A DNA stretch of 64,000 nt from Leclercia sp. AS011. Lineage in GTDB: Bacteria; Pseudomonadota; Gammaproteobacteria; Enterobacterales; Enterobacteriaceae. The translations under genes and the position numbers were made by a program. The stretch's first letter is position 1; each line of letters begins with the position of its first letter. Shown here one piece after another: positions 19,169-27,723 of the stretch. A model generated the notes under the pieces. The model ran no database searches. It saw only the letters and a list, made by a program, of their open reading frames with translations, and was not told where the DNA came from. The stretch lies in NCBI RefSeq assembly GCF_037152535.1, contig NZ_JBBCMA010000001.1, positions 2,046,001 through 2,110,000 on the forward strand. The letters run 5' to 3'.

Positions 19169-20238
19169 GCGTCGTACAGCCCGTCCCGCTCCACGGCGGT
19201 GCGTCGTTTCCCCTGACGTATCCGCCGTACCGACTCCCGCACGGCCAGGGTGCCATTAAGCAACAGCGTTCCGACCGGCGCGTCCGGGCGCATCAGCCGG
19301 TGCTGGAGCATATGCACCGCTTCCGTTCCCAGCTCATCGCGCGGCACATGCACCGCCGTTAAGGGCACATCCTGAATCGCCGCCAGATTAAAACCGTCAA
19401 TGCTCATCACCGAGACATCCTGCGGCACGCGCAGGCCGTGCTTCTGGAGGGCGCTGATGGTGCCCGCCGCCATAAAATCGCCGCCGACCAGAAACGCCGT
19501 CGGCAGCGCGTTATCCGGCGTCTGGCTGAGCCAGGCGCTGACCTGCTGCTCAGTCTCTCTGGCGCTAAAGCTCGGCACCACCAGCAGATCGCGCCTGTCG
19601 TTGAATGTGAGGTTGTGCCCCTGCCAGGCATCGCGGATCCCCGCCAGCCGCAGCTCCATGGTGTAACGCCGCAGGCAGAGGACGTTCAGTACTTCCCGGT
19701 GCCCCATCTCGAACAGGTATTCCGCCGCCAGCTCACCGATGGCACGGTGATCCGGGGAGACGGCGGGCAGACGCTGGCGTCGGTCGCGGCAGTTGATCAG
19801 CATGCAGGGTTTACCCACATCCACGGCGAGATCGTGGATGTGCGGATCGTCGATCCCCAGCAGAATGGCGGCCTGGGTCTCCGCTTCGTTCATCCGGGTC
19901 AGAAACAGCTGGGCATCACTGTCGAACTCCTCCAGCGCGCAGTAGCGCAGCCTCACCTCATGCAGGCCGAGGGCTTTGCTCATGCTCTGGATCACCCGGT
20001 AATAGAAGATGTCGGACCGCTCGTCAAAGGCGCGCTGGGGCGCAAACACCACCAGGCTGTTGAGCAGCAGCCGTCCGGCGGCCATGCCCTCCATCACCCC
20101 CAGCTCCCGGGCGCAGGCCAGCACTTTGCTGCGGGCGGCGGGGCTGGTGTTGGCTTTTCCGGCCAGCACCCTCGACACCGTGCTGACCGAAAGCTGGGTA
20201 CGGGCGGCAATTTGCGCGATTTTTAGCCTTTTCTCCAT
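19165..20238 (-). CDS. LacI/GalR-family transcriptional regulator of the adjacent sugar cassette
   Basis: The 357-residue protein has the LacI helix-turn-helix at the N-terminus ('LKIAQIAARTQLSVSTVSRVLAGKANTSPAARSKVL', residues 5-40) and a periplasmic-binding-like sensor domain with 'MSIDGFNLAAIQDVPLTAVHVPRDELG', the usual effector-domain block. It is divergent from an MFS transporter and GH31 glycosidase. By the usual logic of this family it would repress them until an oligosaccharide or sugar is present. It is absent from this position in E. coli K-12. Its 3' end overlaps the ybiU stop by four bases. Confidence 0.9.
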   Translation of the reverse strand: MEKRLKIAQIAARTQLSVSTVSRVLAGKANTSPAARSKVLACARELGVMEGMAAGRLLLNSLVVFAPQRAFDERSDIFYYRVIQSMSKALGLHEVRLRYCALEEFDSDAQLFLTRMNEAETQAAILLGIDDPHIHDLAVDVGKPCMLINCRDRRQRLPAVSPDHRAIGELAAEYLFEMGHREVLNVLCLRRYTMELRLAGIRDAWQGHNLTFNDRRDLLVVPSFSARETEQQVSAWLSQTPDNALPTAFLVGGDFMAAGTISALQKHGLRVPQDVSVMSIDGFNLAAIQDVPLTAVHVPRDELGTEAVHMLQHRLMRPDAPVGTLLLNGTLAVRESVRRIRQGKRRTAVERDGLYDA

Positions 20239-20277
20239 TCTGTGATCTTGCCCCGATTGTTAAATGAATAAATTTTC

Positions 20278-20298
20278 ATGACGTAGAAATTACGTCAT
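20278..20298. promoter_or_regulatory. 8-bp inverted repeat upstream of the LacI-type gene
   Basis: ATGACGTA-GAAAT-TACGTCAT is a perfect 8-bp inverted repeat, 40 bp before the regulator's start codon in the divergent promoter region. It is a candidate operator. LacI-family sites usually lack a 5-nt spacer, so a different protein might bind it. Confidence 0.5.
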
Positions 20299-20504
20299 AA
20301 CTGGCTCAACCAGCATCATCGCAAACTATTGATAACGTTTATGAGAAAACTTGCACAAAATCCGCTACTGCTGACGCTTTTTCTGTCTTAAGTTCAATTT
20401 GTCACACAGCTTCCATACTAGTTGTATAGCAACACCATCAAAAACGACAAAGCGGTGTGACACCCTAACCTCCGTACCCCTACAGTCCGTCTGGAGACAG
20501 AACA

Positions 20505-21806
20505 ATGAGTCAGGACATCAATCACACCGTCGCGGTCGGCAAAACCCGCCGCGTCATCAAAAACCTGCGCTGGTATGTGCTGGTTCTGTTTTTGCTGGGC
20601 GTCACCGTTAACTACATCACCCGTAACTCGTTAGGCATTCTTGCCCCGGAACTGAAAGAGAGCCTCGGCATTACCACGGAACAGTACTCGTGGATTGTCG
20701 GTGCCTTCCAGCTCGCCTACACCCTCTTCCAGCCGCTGTGTGGCTGGTTAATCGACGTCATTGGTCTGAAGATTGGCTTTATGGTCTGCGCCGGGATCTG
20801 GGCGCTGATGTGTATCTTCCACGCGGGTGCCGGAAGCTGGCTGCACCTGGCTATTCTGCGCTTCTTTATGGGCGCGTCCGAAGCCGCCGCGACCCCGGCG
20901 AACGCCAAAACCATCGGTGAATGGTTCCCGAAATCAGAGCGTCCCGTTGCCGCCGGTTGGGCGGGGGTGGGCTTCTCCATCGGGGCGATGCTGGCTCCGC
21001 CGATCATCTACTTTGCTCACGCCTCGTTCGGCTGGCAGGGCGCATTTATGTTTACCGGCGTGCTGGCGCTGCTGTGGGTGATCCTGTGGTGGGCGTTCTA
21101 CCACAATCCGGAGCAGCACCCGAACCTGAGCAAGGACGAACTGGCGTTTATCAAGCAGGATAACGAACCGCCTGCGGTCAAACTGCCTTTCCTGACCGCG
21201 CTGAAAACCGTTTCGAAAAACAAACGTTTCTACGGTATCGCCATTACGGCCTTTATGGCGGAGCCGGCCTGGGCGGTGCTGAGCTTCTGGGTGCCGCTGT
21301 ACCTCGCCAAAGAGCACGGCATGGATCTGAAGCAGATTGCGATGTTTGCCTGGCTGCCGTTCCTCGCCGCCGACCTCGGCAGCGTAGCGAGCGGCTACCT
21401 CACCCGTCTCTATACCCGCTGGTTCGGCTGCTCCCGCGTTAACTCGGTGGTGGCAAGCTCGGTCACCGGTGCCTTCCTGATGATCTCCTTAGGCATCGTC
21501 GCCCTCACCCGCGACCCCTACATCACCATTGCGCTGATCTCTATCGGCGGTTTCGGGCACCAGATTATCTCCTGCATGCTGAGCGCCCTGGTGGTGGAGT
21601 CGTTCGATAAAGGACAGATGGCGACGGTCAACGGCATGCGCGGCTCGGCGGCGTGGATCGCCAGCTTCCTCTTCTCTCTGTTAATCGGGGTGACCGCCGA
21701 CAAAATCGGCTTTAACCCGCTCTTTATTGCCATGGGCTTCTTCGACCTGATTGGCGCTGTCTTCCTGGTAGCATTTATTGCTGAACGTCGCGCCAAGCGC
21801 GCCTGA
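20505..21806 (+). CDS. MFS transporter (anion:cation symporter / ExuT-like)
   Basis: The 433-residue protein has about 12 membrane segments. The ACS-family start 'VTVNYITRNSLGILAPEL', 'FMGASEAAATPANAKTIGEWFP' (a hallmark of hexuronate and glucarate transporters) and 'RPVAAGWAGVGFSIGAMLAPP' are visible. A ribosome binding site CTGGAGAC precedes ATG 20505. It is co-directional with the GH31 gene (17 bp to its ATG), so it probably imports the glycoside or acidic sugar that the enzyme cleaves. The substrate cannot be read from sequence. Confidence 0.88.
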   Translation: MSQDINHTVAVGKTRRVIKNLRWYVLVLFLLGVTVNYITRNSLGILAPELKESLGITTEQYSWIVGAFQLAYTLFQPLCGWLIDVIGLKIGFMVCAGIWALMCIFHAGAGSWLHLAILRFFMGASEAAATPANAKTIGEWFPKSERPVAAGWAGVGFSIGAMLAPPIIYFAHASFGWQGAFMFTGVLALLWVILWWAFYHNPEQHPNLSKDELAFIKQDNEPPAVKLPFLTALKTVSKNKRFYGIAITAFMAEPAWAVLSFWVPLYLAKEHGMDLKQIAMFAWLPFLAADLGSVASGYLTRLYTRWFGCSRVNSVVASSVTGAFLMISLGIVALTRDPYITIALISIGGFGHQIISCMLSALVVESFDKGQMATVNGMRGSAAWIASFLFSLLIGVTADKIGFNPLFIAMGFFDLIGAVFLVAFIAERRAKRA

Positions 21807-21823
21807 TAGTGGATGTATTGCAT

Positions 21824-24187
21824 ATGAAAACCCTGAAAAACTGGACCCTTGATACGCAGTCGGCAAACCATCTGGAACTGCTGGTCGATAATCAGCACCG
21901 CCTGTGCCTGTATGTGCTGGAAGAGAACCTGTTCCGCGTGCTGATCAAACGCAAAGGCGGGCTGGCGCTGGACCGCACCTGGAGCATCGCGCCGGAAAAA
22001 GACGTGCCGTGGGAGGGTCGCCGCCGTGACGATTTAAGCGGTTTCACCTGCCCGTCCTGGACGCTCACACAGCAGGGTGAGACGCTAACCGTGGCAACCG
22101 AACGGCTGCGCGTCACCGTCCACCAGCCGCTGTGGCTGGAGTGGCACTACCGCAATGAGGCGGGCGAGTGGCAGCCGCTGGTCAACGACCGTCCGACCAG
22201 CGCTTACCTGCTGAACGCCCACGGTGACGGCGTGGCGCACTACCTTAGCCGTCGTAAGAACGAGCGTTTTTATGGTCTGGGCGAGAAAGCGGGCGATCTG
22301 CAGCGCAACGGCAAACGCTACGAGATGCGTAACCTCGACGCCATGGGCTATAACGCCGCCAGCACCGACCCGCTGTACAAGCATATTCCGTTCACCCTCA
22401 CCCGCCGGGATGACGTGAGTTACGGCCTGTTCTACGACAACCTGAGCAGCTGCTGGCTGGATCTGGGCAACGAGATCGACAACTACCACACTGCCTACCG
22501 CCGCTGGCAGGCGGAAGCGGGCGATATCGATTACTACATCTTTACCGGCAAGGGCGTGCTGGACGTCACCAAAGCCTTCGTGCGCCTGACCGGAAAAACG
22601 CTGTTCGGGCCAAAATGGAGCCTGGGCTACAGCGGCTCGACCATGCACTACACCGACGCGCCGGACGCGCAAAACCAGCTGATGAACTTCATCCGCCTGT
22701 GCGAAGAGCACGCCATTCCGTGCGACTCGTTCCAGCTCTCTTCCGGTTATACCTCCATCAACGGCAAGCGCTACGTCTTCAACTGGAACTATGACAAGGT
22801 GCCGCAGCCGAAGGTGATGAGCCAGGCATTCCACGATGCGGGCCTGCGGCTTGCGGCCAACATCAAGCCGTGCCTGCTGCAGGATCACCCGCGCTATAGC
22901 GAAGTGGCGGAGAGCGGCCTGTTCATTCGCGATTCAGAGACCGATGCGCCGGAACGTTCCAGCTTCTGGGATGACGAAGGATCGCACCTCGACTTTACCA
23001 ACCCGCAGACGGTGCAGTGGTGGCAGAACGGCGTCACCACGCAGTTGCTGGAGATGGGCATCGACTCCACCTGGAACGACAACAACGAATATGAAGTGTG
23101 GGACGGGGAAGCCCGCTGTCACGGCTTTGGCAAGGAGATCGCCATTAAGCATATACGCCCGGTGATGCCGCTGCTGATGATGCGCGCCTCGCTGGAGGCG
23201 CAGCAGCGCTTTGCCCCGGAGAAGCGTCCGTATCTGATCTCCCGCTCCGGCTGCGCCGGGATGCAGCGCTACGTTCAGACCTGGAGCGGCGACAACCGCA
23301 CCAGCTGGCAGACCCTGCGCTATAACATCCGCATGGGGCTTGGGATGAGCCTGTCCGGGCTGTTCAACATCGGTCACGACGTGGGCGGTTTCTCCGGTGA
23401 CAAGCCGGACGCCGAGCTGTTCGTGCGCTGGGTGCAGAACGGCGTGATGCATCCACGCTTTACCATTCACTCGTGGAATGATGACCACACCGTGAACGAG
23501 CCGTGGATGTACCCGGGCGTGACCCCTGCCATTCGCGGTGCGATTGAGCTGCGCTACCGCCTGCTGCCCTATCTCTACACCCTGCTCTGGCAGGCGCACG
23601 CCGATGACGAGCCGATGCTGCGCCCGACCTTCCTCGACCACGAGCACGATGCGCAGACCTTCGAAGAGTGTGATGACTTCCTGCTGGGCCGCGACCTGCT
23701 GGTGGCCAGCGTGGTGGAGGCCGGACAGCGCGAGCGCCGTCTCTGGCTGCCGGATAACGAAACCGGCTGGTACGATTTCTATACTCAGGAGTGGTTCGCC
23801 GGTGGGCAGTGGATCGTCGTCGACGCGCCGCTGGAAAAACTGCCGCTGCTGGTGCGCGCCGGGGCCGGTCTGCCGCTGAGCGAACGTATTACCCATGTGA
23901 GCGCCGAGAAAGATGACACCCGCGAGCTGAAGCTGTTCCCGGTGAAGGGCGTCGGGACAACCACTGGCCTGCTGTTTGAAGATGACGGCGAAAGCTGGGG
24001 CTACCAGAACGGCAATGCGCTGTGGGTGGAGTGGGAAATGGTGTGTGACGGGGCAACCATCAACCTGAAGATCAACGGGCGCGGGGATTATCGTCCGGCG
24101 TGGAAAGCGCTGAAGGTGTCGTTACCGGTAGGGGAAAAACGTAAGCTGCTGGTGAACGGGGTTGAAGGGAGTGAGTGGGTGATGTAG
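21824..24187 (+). CDS. Glycoside hydrolase family 31 (alpha-glucosidase-like), cytoplasmic
   Basis: ATG 21824 gives 787 residues; an in-frame GTG at 21809 is possible but has no better ribosome binding site. There is no signal peptide, so the enzyme acts on imported substrate. The GH31 barrel holds the nucleophile Asp419 in 'STWNDNNEYEVWD' and the acid/base Asp490 in 'TWSGDNRTSW'. 'NIGHDVGGFSGDKPDAELFVRW' completes the active site. The NDNNE form is like alpha-glucosidases (small alpha-glucan or isomaltose type) and unlike the KTDFGE motif of alpha-xylosidases or the motif of glucan lyases. Paired with the transporter it forms a glycoside-use cassette. Confidence 0.88.
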   Translation: MKTLKNWTLDTQSANHLELLVDNQHRLCLYVLEENLFRVLIKRKGGLALDRTWSIAPEKDVPWEGRRRDDLSGFTCPSWTLTQQGETLTVATERLRVTVHQPLWLEWHYRNEAGEWQPLVNDRPTSAYLLNAHGDGVAHYLSRRKNERFYGLGEKAGDLQRNGKRYEMRNLDAMGYNAASTDPLYKHIPFTLTRRDDVSYGLFYDNLSSCWLDLGNEIDNYHTAYRRWQAEAGDIDYYIFTGKGVLDVTKAFVRLTGKTLFGPKWSLGYSGSTMHYTDAPDAQNQLMNFIRLCEEHAIPCDSFQLSSGYTSINGKRYVFNWNYDKVPQPKVMSQAFHDAGLRLAANIKPCLLQDHPRYSEVAESGLFIRDSETDAPERSSFWDDEGSHLDFTNPQTVQWWQNGVTTQLLEMGIDSTWNDNNEYEVWDGEARCHGFGKEIAIKHIRPVMPLLMMRASLEAQQRFAPEKRPYLISRSGCAGMQRYVQTWSGDNRTSWQTLRYNIRMGLGMSLSGLFNIGHDVGGFSGDKPDAELFVRWVQNGVMHPRFTIHSWNDDHTVNEPWMYPGVTPAIRGAIELRYRLLPYLYTLLWQAHADDEPMLRPTFLDHEHDAQTFEECDDFLLGRDLLVASVVEAGQRERRLWLPDNETGWYDFYTQEWFAGGQWIVVDAPLEKLPLLVRAGAGLPLSERITHVSAEKDDTRELKLFPVKGVGTTTGLLFEDDGESWGYQNGNALWVEWEMVCDGATINLKINGRGDYRPAWKALKVSLPVGEKRKLLVNGVEGSEWVM

Positions 24188-24226
24188 TGCGGCCTGATGC
24201 CCTCACCCTCTCCCACTGGGAGAGGG
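24187..24226 (+). repeat. Dispersed intergenic hairpin repeat, copy 1
   Basis: The first 19 bases, GTGCGGCCTGATGCCCTCA, are identical to 36906-36924. A perfect 9-bp stem CCCTCTCCC / GGGAGAGGG (24206-24226) follows. It lies immediately after the GH31 stop and probably ends its transcript. Confidence 0.72.
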
Positions 24227-24243
24227 AATAAAGGCACGACGCC

Positions 24244-24368
24244 TTTCCCTAAGTATTTCGCGCTGCAGGAAGGCGGCAAACCTGTAAATCCCCGGGAGCT
24301 TACATAAGTAAGTGACCGGGGTGAACAGGTGAAGCCAACGCATCTGCAGCGTGAAAGACGACGGGAAA
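24244..24368. repeat. ERIC element (~125 bp)
   Basis: The core AATCCCCGGGAGCTTACATA at 24287-24306, continuing AGTAAGTGACCGGGGTGAAC, is the conserved centre of enterobacterial repetitive intergenic consensus sequences. Outer inverted arms TTTCCC (24244) and GGGAAA (24363), with CGCTGCAG / CTGCAGCG inside, bound it at the standard length. Its edge abuts the ybiT stop codon. Confidence 0.93.
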
Positions 24369-25964
24369 TTAGCTATCGATACCTTTGCTGCGCAGATAAT
24401 CTTCGTAGTTGCCGCTGAAGTCCACCACGCGCTGTGGGGTAATTTCGATCACGCGGGTCGCCAGCGAGCTAACGAACTCACGGTCGTGAGAGACGAAGAT
24501 CAGGGTGCCCTGATACATCTCCAGCGCCATGTTCAGCGATTCGATGGATTCCATGTCCAGGTGGTTGGTTGGTTCGTCCATCACCAGGATGTTCGGTTTC
24601 TGCATCATCAGCTTGCCGAACAGCATACGGCCCTTCTCACCACCGGAAAGCACCTTCGCCGGCTTTTTGATGTCGTCCTGGCTGAACAGCAGACGACCGA
24701 GGAAGCTGCGCACCACCTGCTCATCATCGCCTTCCTGCTTCCACTGGCTCATCCAGTCGAAGACGGTCAGATCGTTGTCGAAATCTTCGGCGTGATCCTG
24801 AGCGTAGTAACCAATCTGCGCATTCTCGGACCATTTCACGGTGCCGTGATCCGGGGCCAGTTCACCCACCAGGGTCTTCAGCATGGTGGATTTACCCACG
24901 CCGTTGGCACCGAGGATAGCGATCTTCTCGCCCACTTCCAGCAGCAGGTTGAAGTTCTTAAACAGCGGACCGTTGTCGAAGCCTTTTGACAGCTCTTCGA
25001 CGGCCAGCGCGTTACGGAACAGCTTCTTGTCCTGCTCGAAGCGGATGAACGGGTTCTGACGGCTGGAGGCTTTCACTTCATCCAGCTTGATTTTGTCGAT
25101 CTGACGGGCACGAGACGTTGCCTGACGCGATTTAGAGGCGTTGGCGCTGAAGCGGCTGACGAAGGATTGCAGGTCGGCAATCTGCGCCTTTTTCTTGGCG
25201 TTATCCGCCAGCAGACGCTCACGCGCCTGGGTCGCGGCGGTCATGTACTCATCGTAGTTGCCCGCGTAGACGCGCAGCTCGCCGTAGTCCAGATCCGCCA
25301 TGTGGGTACAAACCATGTTCAGGAAGTGACGGTCGTGCGAGATGATGATCATGGTGCTGTTACGCTCATTCAGCGTCTGCTCCAGCCAGCGAATGGTATC
25401 GATGTCCAGGTTGTTCGTTGGTTCGTCGAGCAGCAGGATGTCCGGGTTAGAGAACAGCGCCTGGGCCAGCAGCACACGCAGCTTCCAGCCTGGCGCCACT
25501 TCGCTCATCAGACCGTAGTGCTGCTCAACGGGAATGCCCACGCCCAGCAGCAGTTCACCGGCACGGGACTCGGCAGAGTAGCCGTCCATTTCGCCGTACT
25601 GCACTTCGAGGTCGGCCACTTTATAGCCGTCTTCTTCGCTCATTTCGGCAAGACCGTAGATGCGGTCGCGCTCCTGCTTCACTTCCCACAGTTCACCGTG
25701 GCCCATGATCACCGTGTCGAGAACGGTGAACGCTTCAAAGGCGAACTGATCCTGACGCAGCTTACCGATGCGCTCGTTCGGATCGAGAGAAACGTTGCCC
25801 AGCGTCGGCTCTAAATCGCCGCCGAGGATCTTCATGAAGGTGGATTTTCCGCTACCGTTGGCACCAATCAGGCCGTAACGGTTGCCGCCGCCAAATTTGA
25901 CGGAAATGTTTTCGAACAGCGGCTTACTGCCAAACTGCATAGTGACGTTGCTGGTAACTAACAC
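24369..25964 (-). CDS. ybiT: ABC-F family ATPase YbiT
   Basis: Homology to E. coli YbiT places the start at GTG 25964 (V-L-V-T-S-N aligned with M-L-V-S-S-N), with AGGA seven bases upstream, giving 531 residues. Two ABC domains lie in tandem without membrane segments: Walker A 'GANGSGKST' (~36) and 'GANGVGKST' (~345), signatures 'APGWKLR' and 'LSGGEKGRM'. Between them is the ABC-F linker with '[20 protein letters not shown]'. ABC-F proteins act on ribosomes. The 3' end touches an ERIC element; the gene is divergent from ldtB. Confidence 0.96.
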   Translation of the reverse strand: MLVTSNVTMQFGSKPLFENISVKFGGGNRYGLIGANGSGKSTFMKILGGDLEPTLGNVSLDPNERIGKLRQDQFAFEAFTVLDTVIMGHGELWEVKQERDRIYGLAEMSEEDGYKVADLEVQYGEMDGYSAESRAGELLLGVGIPVEQHYGLMSEVAPGWKLRVLLAQALFSNPDILLLDEPTNNLDIDTIRWLEQTLNERNSTMIIISHDRHFLNMVCTHMADLDYGELRVYAGNYDEYMTAATQARERLLADNAKKKAQIADLQSFVSRFSANASKSRQATSRARQIDKIKLDEVKASSRQNPFIRFEQDKKLFRNALAVEELSKGFDNGPLFKNFNLLLEVGEKIAILGANGVGKSTMLKTLVGELAPDHGTVKWSENAQIGYYAQDHAEDFDNDLTVFDWMSQWKQEGDDEQVVRSFLGRLLFSQDDIKKPAKVLSGGEKGRMLFGKLMMQKPNILVMDEPTNHLDMESIESLNMALEMYQGTLIFVSHDREFVSSLATRVIEITPQRVVDFSGNYEDYLRSKGIDS

Positions 25965-26183
25965 GGGAGATTCCTGCGAGAAGTGTGATAAACCCGGCAT
26001 TATGCCACAATTCCGAAATGAGATCCCGTGTAACAACGTAGCGCTAAACTTTAACGAAACGGAAAAAAGTGTGATTTAGTACACATCCGAATTCCATGCG
26101 GTCAGGAATGCACATATAATGCGCTCCCTGAACCGTTCAGACTTTTAAACAACCTGCCAAGTGGCACAGATACCTCGCACACC

Positions 26184-27104
26184 ATGAATATTAAATTAAC
26201 TTCGCTTTTTGCGGCGGCGTTTGCCGTAGTAGGGTTTTGCAAGACCGCTTCTGCTGTCACCTATCCACTGCCAACCGACGGTAGCCGTCTGGTGGGTCAG
26301 AACCAGGTTGTGACCGTTGAAGAGGGCAACAGCCAGCCGCTGGAATATTTCGCAGCTGAATACCAACTGGGCCTGTCCAACATGCTTGAGGCTAACCCGG
26401 GCGTCGATCCGTACCTGCCGAAGGGCGGTACCGTGCTGAACATTCCTCAGCAGCTGATCCTGCCGGACACCGTGCATGAAGGCATCGTCATCAACAGCGC
26501 CGAAATGCGTCTGTACTACTACCCGAAAGGCACCAACACCGTGATCGTGCTGCCAATCGGTATCGGCCAGCTCGGGAAAGATACCCCGATGAACTGGACC
26601 ACCAAAGTTGAGCGTAAGAAAGCCGGCCCAACCTGGACCCCAACCGCCAAAATGCACGCCGAGTACATTGCCGCGGGCGAGCCGCTGCCAGCCGTTGTTC
26701 CTGCTGGCCCGGATAACCCGATGGGTCTGTATGCCCTGTACATCGGTCGTCTGTATGCGATCCACGGCACCAACGCCAACTTCGGTATCGGCCTGCGCGT
26801 GAGCCACGGCTGTGTGCGTCTGCGTAACGACGACATCAAGTTCCTGTTCGAGAACGTGCCGGTTGGCACCCGCGTGCAGTTCATCAACGAGCCGGTAAAA
26901 GCGACCACCGAGCCGGATGGCAGCCGTTACCTCGAAGTGCATAACCCGCTGTCCACCAGCGAAGATCAGATCGACAACAACGTCACCGTGCCGGTCACCC
27001 TGACCAGCAGCGTGCAGGCCATCACCAGCCAGCAGGACGTGGACGCGACCATCGTTGAGCAAGCGATCAACAACCGTTCCGGTATGCCGGTTCGTCTGAA
27101 CTGA
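26184..27104 (+). CDS. ldtB: L,D-transpeptidase LdtB (YbiS), anchors Braun lipoprotein
   Basis: The 306-residue protein matches E. coli YbiS. It has a signal peptide (~1-24, ending TASA), a LysM-type region ('[35 protein letters not shown]', ~53-93) and a YkuD domain with '[22 protein letters not shown]' carrying catalytic Cys210 and its His. It attaches the outer-membrane lipoprotein Lpp to peptidoglycan in the periplasm. It is transcribed away from ybiT, across a 219-bp region whose ldtB side has a TATAAT-like -10 (CATATAATGCG near 26111). Confidence 0.96.
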   Translation: MNIKLTSLFAAAFAVVGFCKTASAVTYPLPTDGSRLVGQNQVVTVEEGNSQPLEYFAAEYQLGLSNMLEANPGVDPYLPKGGTVLNIPQQLILPDTVHEGIVINSAEMRLYYYPKGTNTVIVLPIGIGQLGKDTPMNWTTKVERKKAGPTWTPTAKMHAEYIAAGEPLPAVVPAGPDNPMGLYALYIGRLYAIHGTNANFGIGLRVSHGCVRLRNDDIKFLFENVPVGTRVQFINEPVKATTEPDGSRYLEVHNPLSTSEDQIDNNVTVPVTLTSSVQAITSQQDVDATIVEQAINNRSGMPVRLN

Positions 27105-27112
27105 TCGTACCA

Positions 27113-27145
27113 GGAACAATTCTGTCATCACAGTGGAATTGTTCC
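27113..27145 (+). terminator. Hairpin after ldtB
   Basis: A perfect 10-bp stem GGAACAATTC / GAATTGTTCC with a 13-nt loop lies eight bases after the ldtB stop. It lacks a T tract, so termination is uncertain. Its right arm overlaps the left end of the neighbouring 551-bp element. Confidence 0.5.
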
Positions 27146-27690
27146 GTTCACTAAAGCTTCTCTGCTTTATGCCCATCCCGCTGCGGTGAACGTGTTAAGG
27201 GGGCTACCGCCGCCCCCTTAACAATCCCAGCTCCCGGCAAAGAAAATCGCCGCTTCGCGGTACCCTCAGCTTATTCCTTTCGGCTTTCGGGTCGGGCGCG
27301 ATCCTACATCCATGTAGGTCACGCCCTCTCGGCGCATCCATGCGCCTCGCCCCGGCCTACAGGAAACGCTTCGGCGATTTTCAGCCGGACCAGGCGTCTC
27401 CTCAACCTTCTCAGCTGCCTGAATGTGGCACAGGTGTTGAGTCCCCGCTGAAATCGGCGAGCCGGAGACCGGATGACCAGGGCTGGACGCCATGGATGGC
27501 GGCCAGAGGCGAAGCGAGACAGGACGTCGAGTTGAGCCGACCGCAGGCAGCAGGTCGGGAGGTGAGCGCAGTGCGAAGCACCGATTTCGTTGCGGGCCGC
27601 GGGGATTGAAAAGGGGGCCGCGGTGGCCCCCTTTTCACGTTCACAGGTTCTGGAATGTCATATTCTGGTGGACATAAGGTGAACGGAACA
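27140..27690. repeat. 551-bp non-coding element with structured inverted ends (MITE-like)
   Basis: The ends carry a perfect 12-bp inverted repeat: TGTTCCGTTCAC at 27140-27151 and its complement at 27679-27690. After 35 and 34 bp respectively comes a second inverted block (27187-27227 and 27601-27644). Each block contains a strong hairpin: GTTAAGGGGGC stem at 27194-27222 and GAAAAGGGGGCC stem at 27608-27636. Inside, arms GAAAATCGCCG / CGGCGATTTTC (27242, 27372) enclose three perfect small hairpins with ATCCAT-type centres (27303-27318 nested in GGGCG/CGCCC; 27331-27346), and another sits at 27488-27501. No credible gene is present. It fills the 619-bp gap between ldtB and the aldo/keto reductase gene. 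Confidence 0.7.
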
Positions 27691-27723
27691 CGCCACCGAA
27701 CTTAATCAGAAAACAATAAAAGA

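Noticed and set aside
20331..20343. LacI-type operator centred on AACGTT (GATAACGTTTATG)
   Set aside because: The core is right but the flanks are not symmetric beyond six bases, so it does not meet the standard for a called operator.
21824..24187. GH31 gene as an alpha-1,4-glucan lyase making 1,5-anhydrofructose for the neighbouring pathway
   Set aside because: Attractive by context, but the NDNNE nucleophile region and the SGDN acid/base are those of hydrolases, and the closest motif pattern is alpha-glucosidase.
27266..27677. Short open frames inside the 551-bp element
   Set aside because: They cross hairpin arms, lack ribosome binding sites and overlap in several frames; the element is better explained as structured non-coding DNA.
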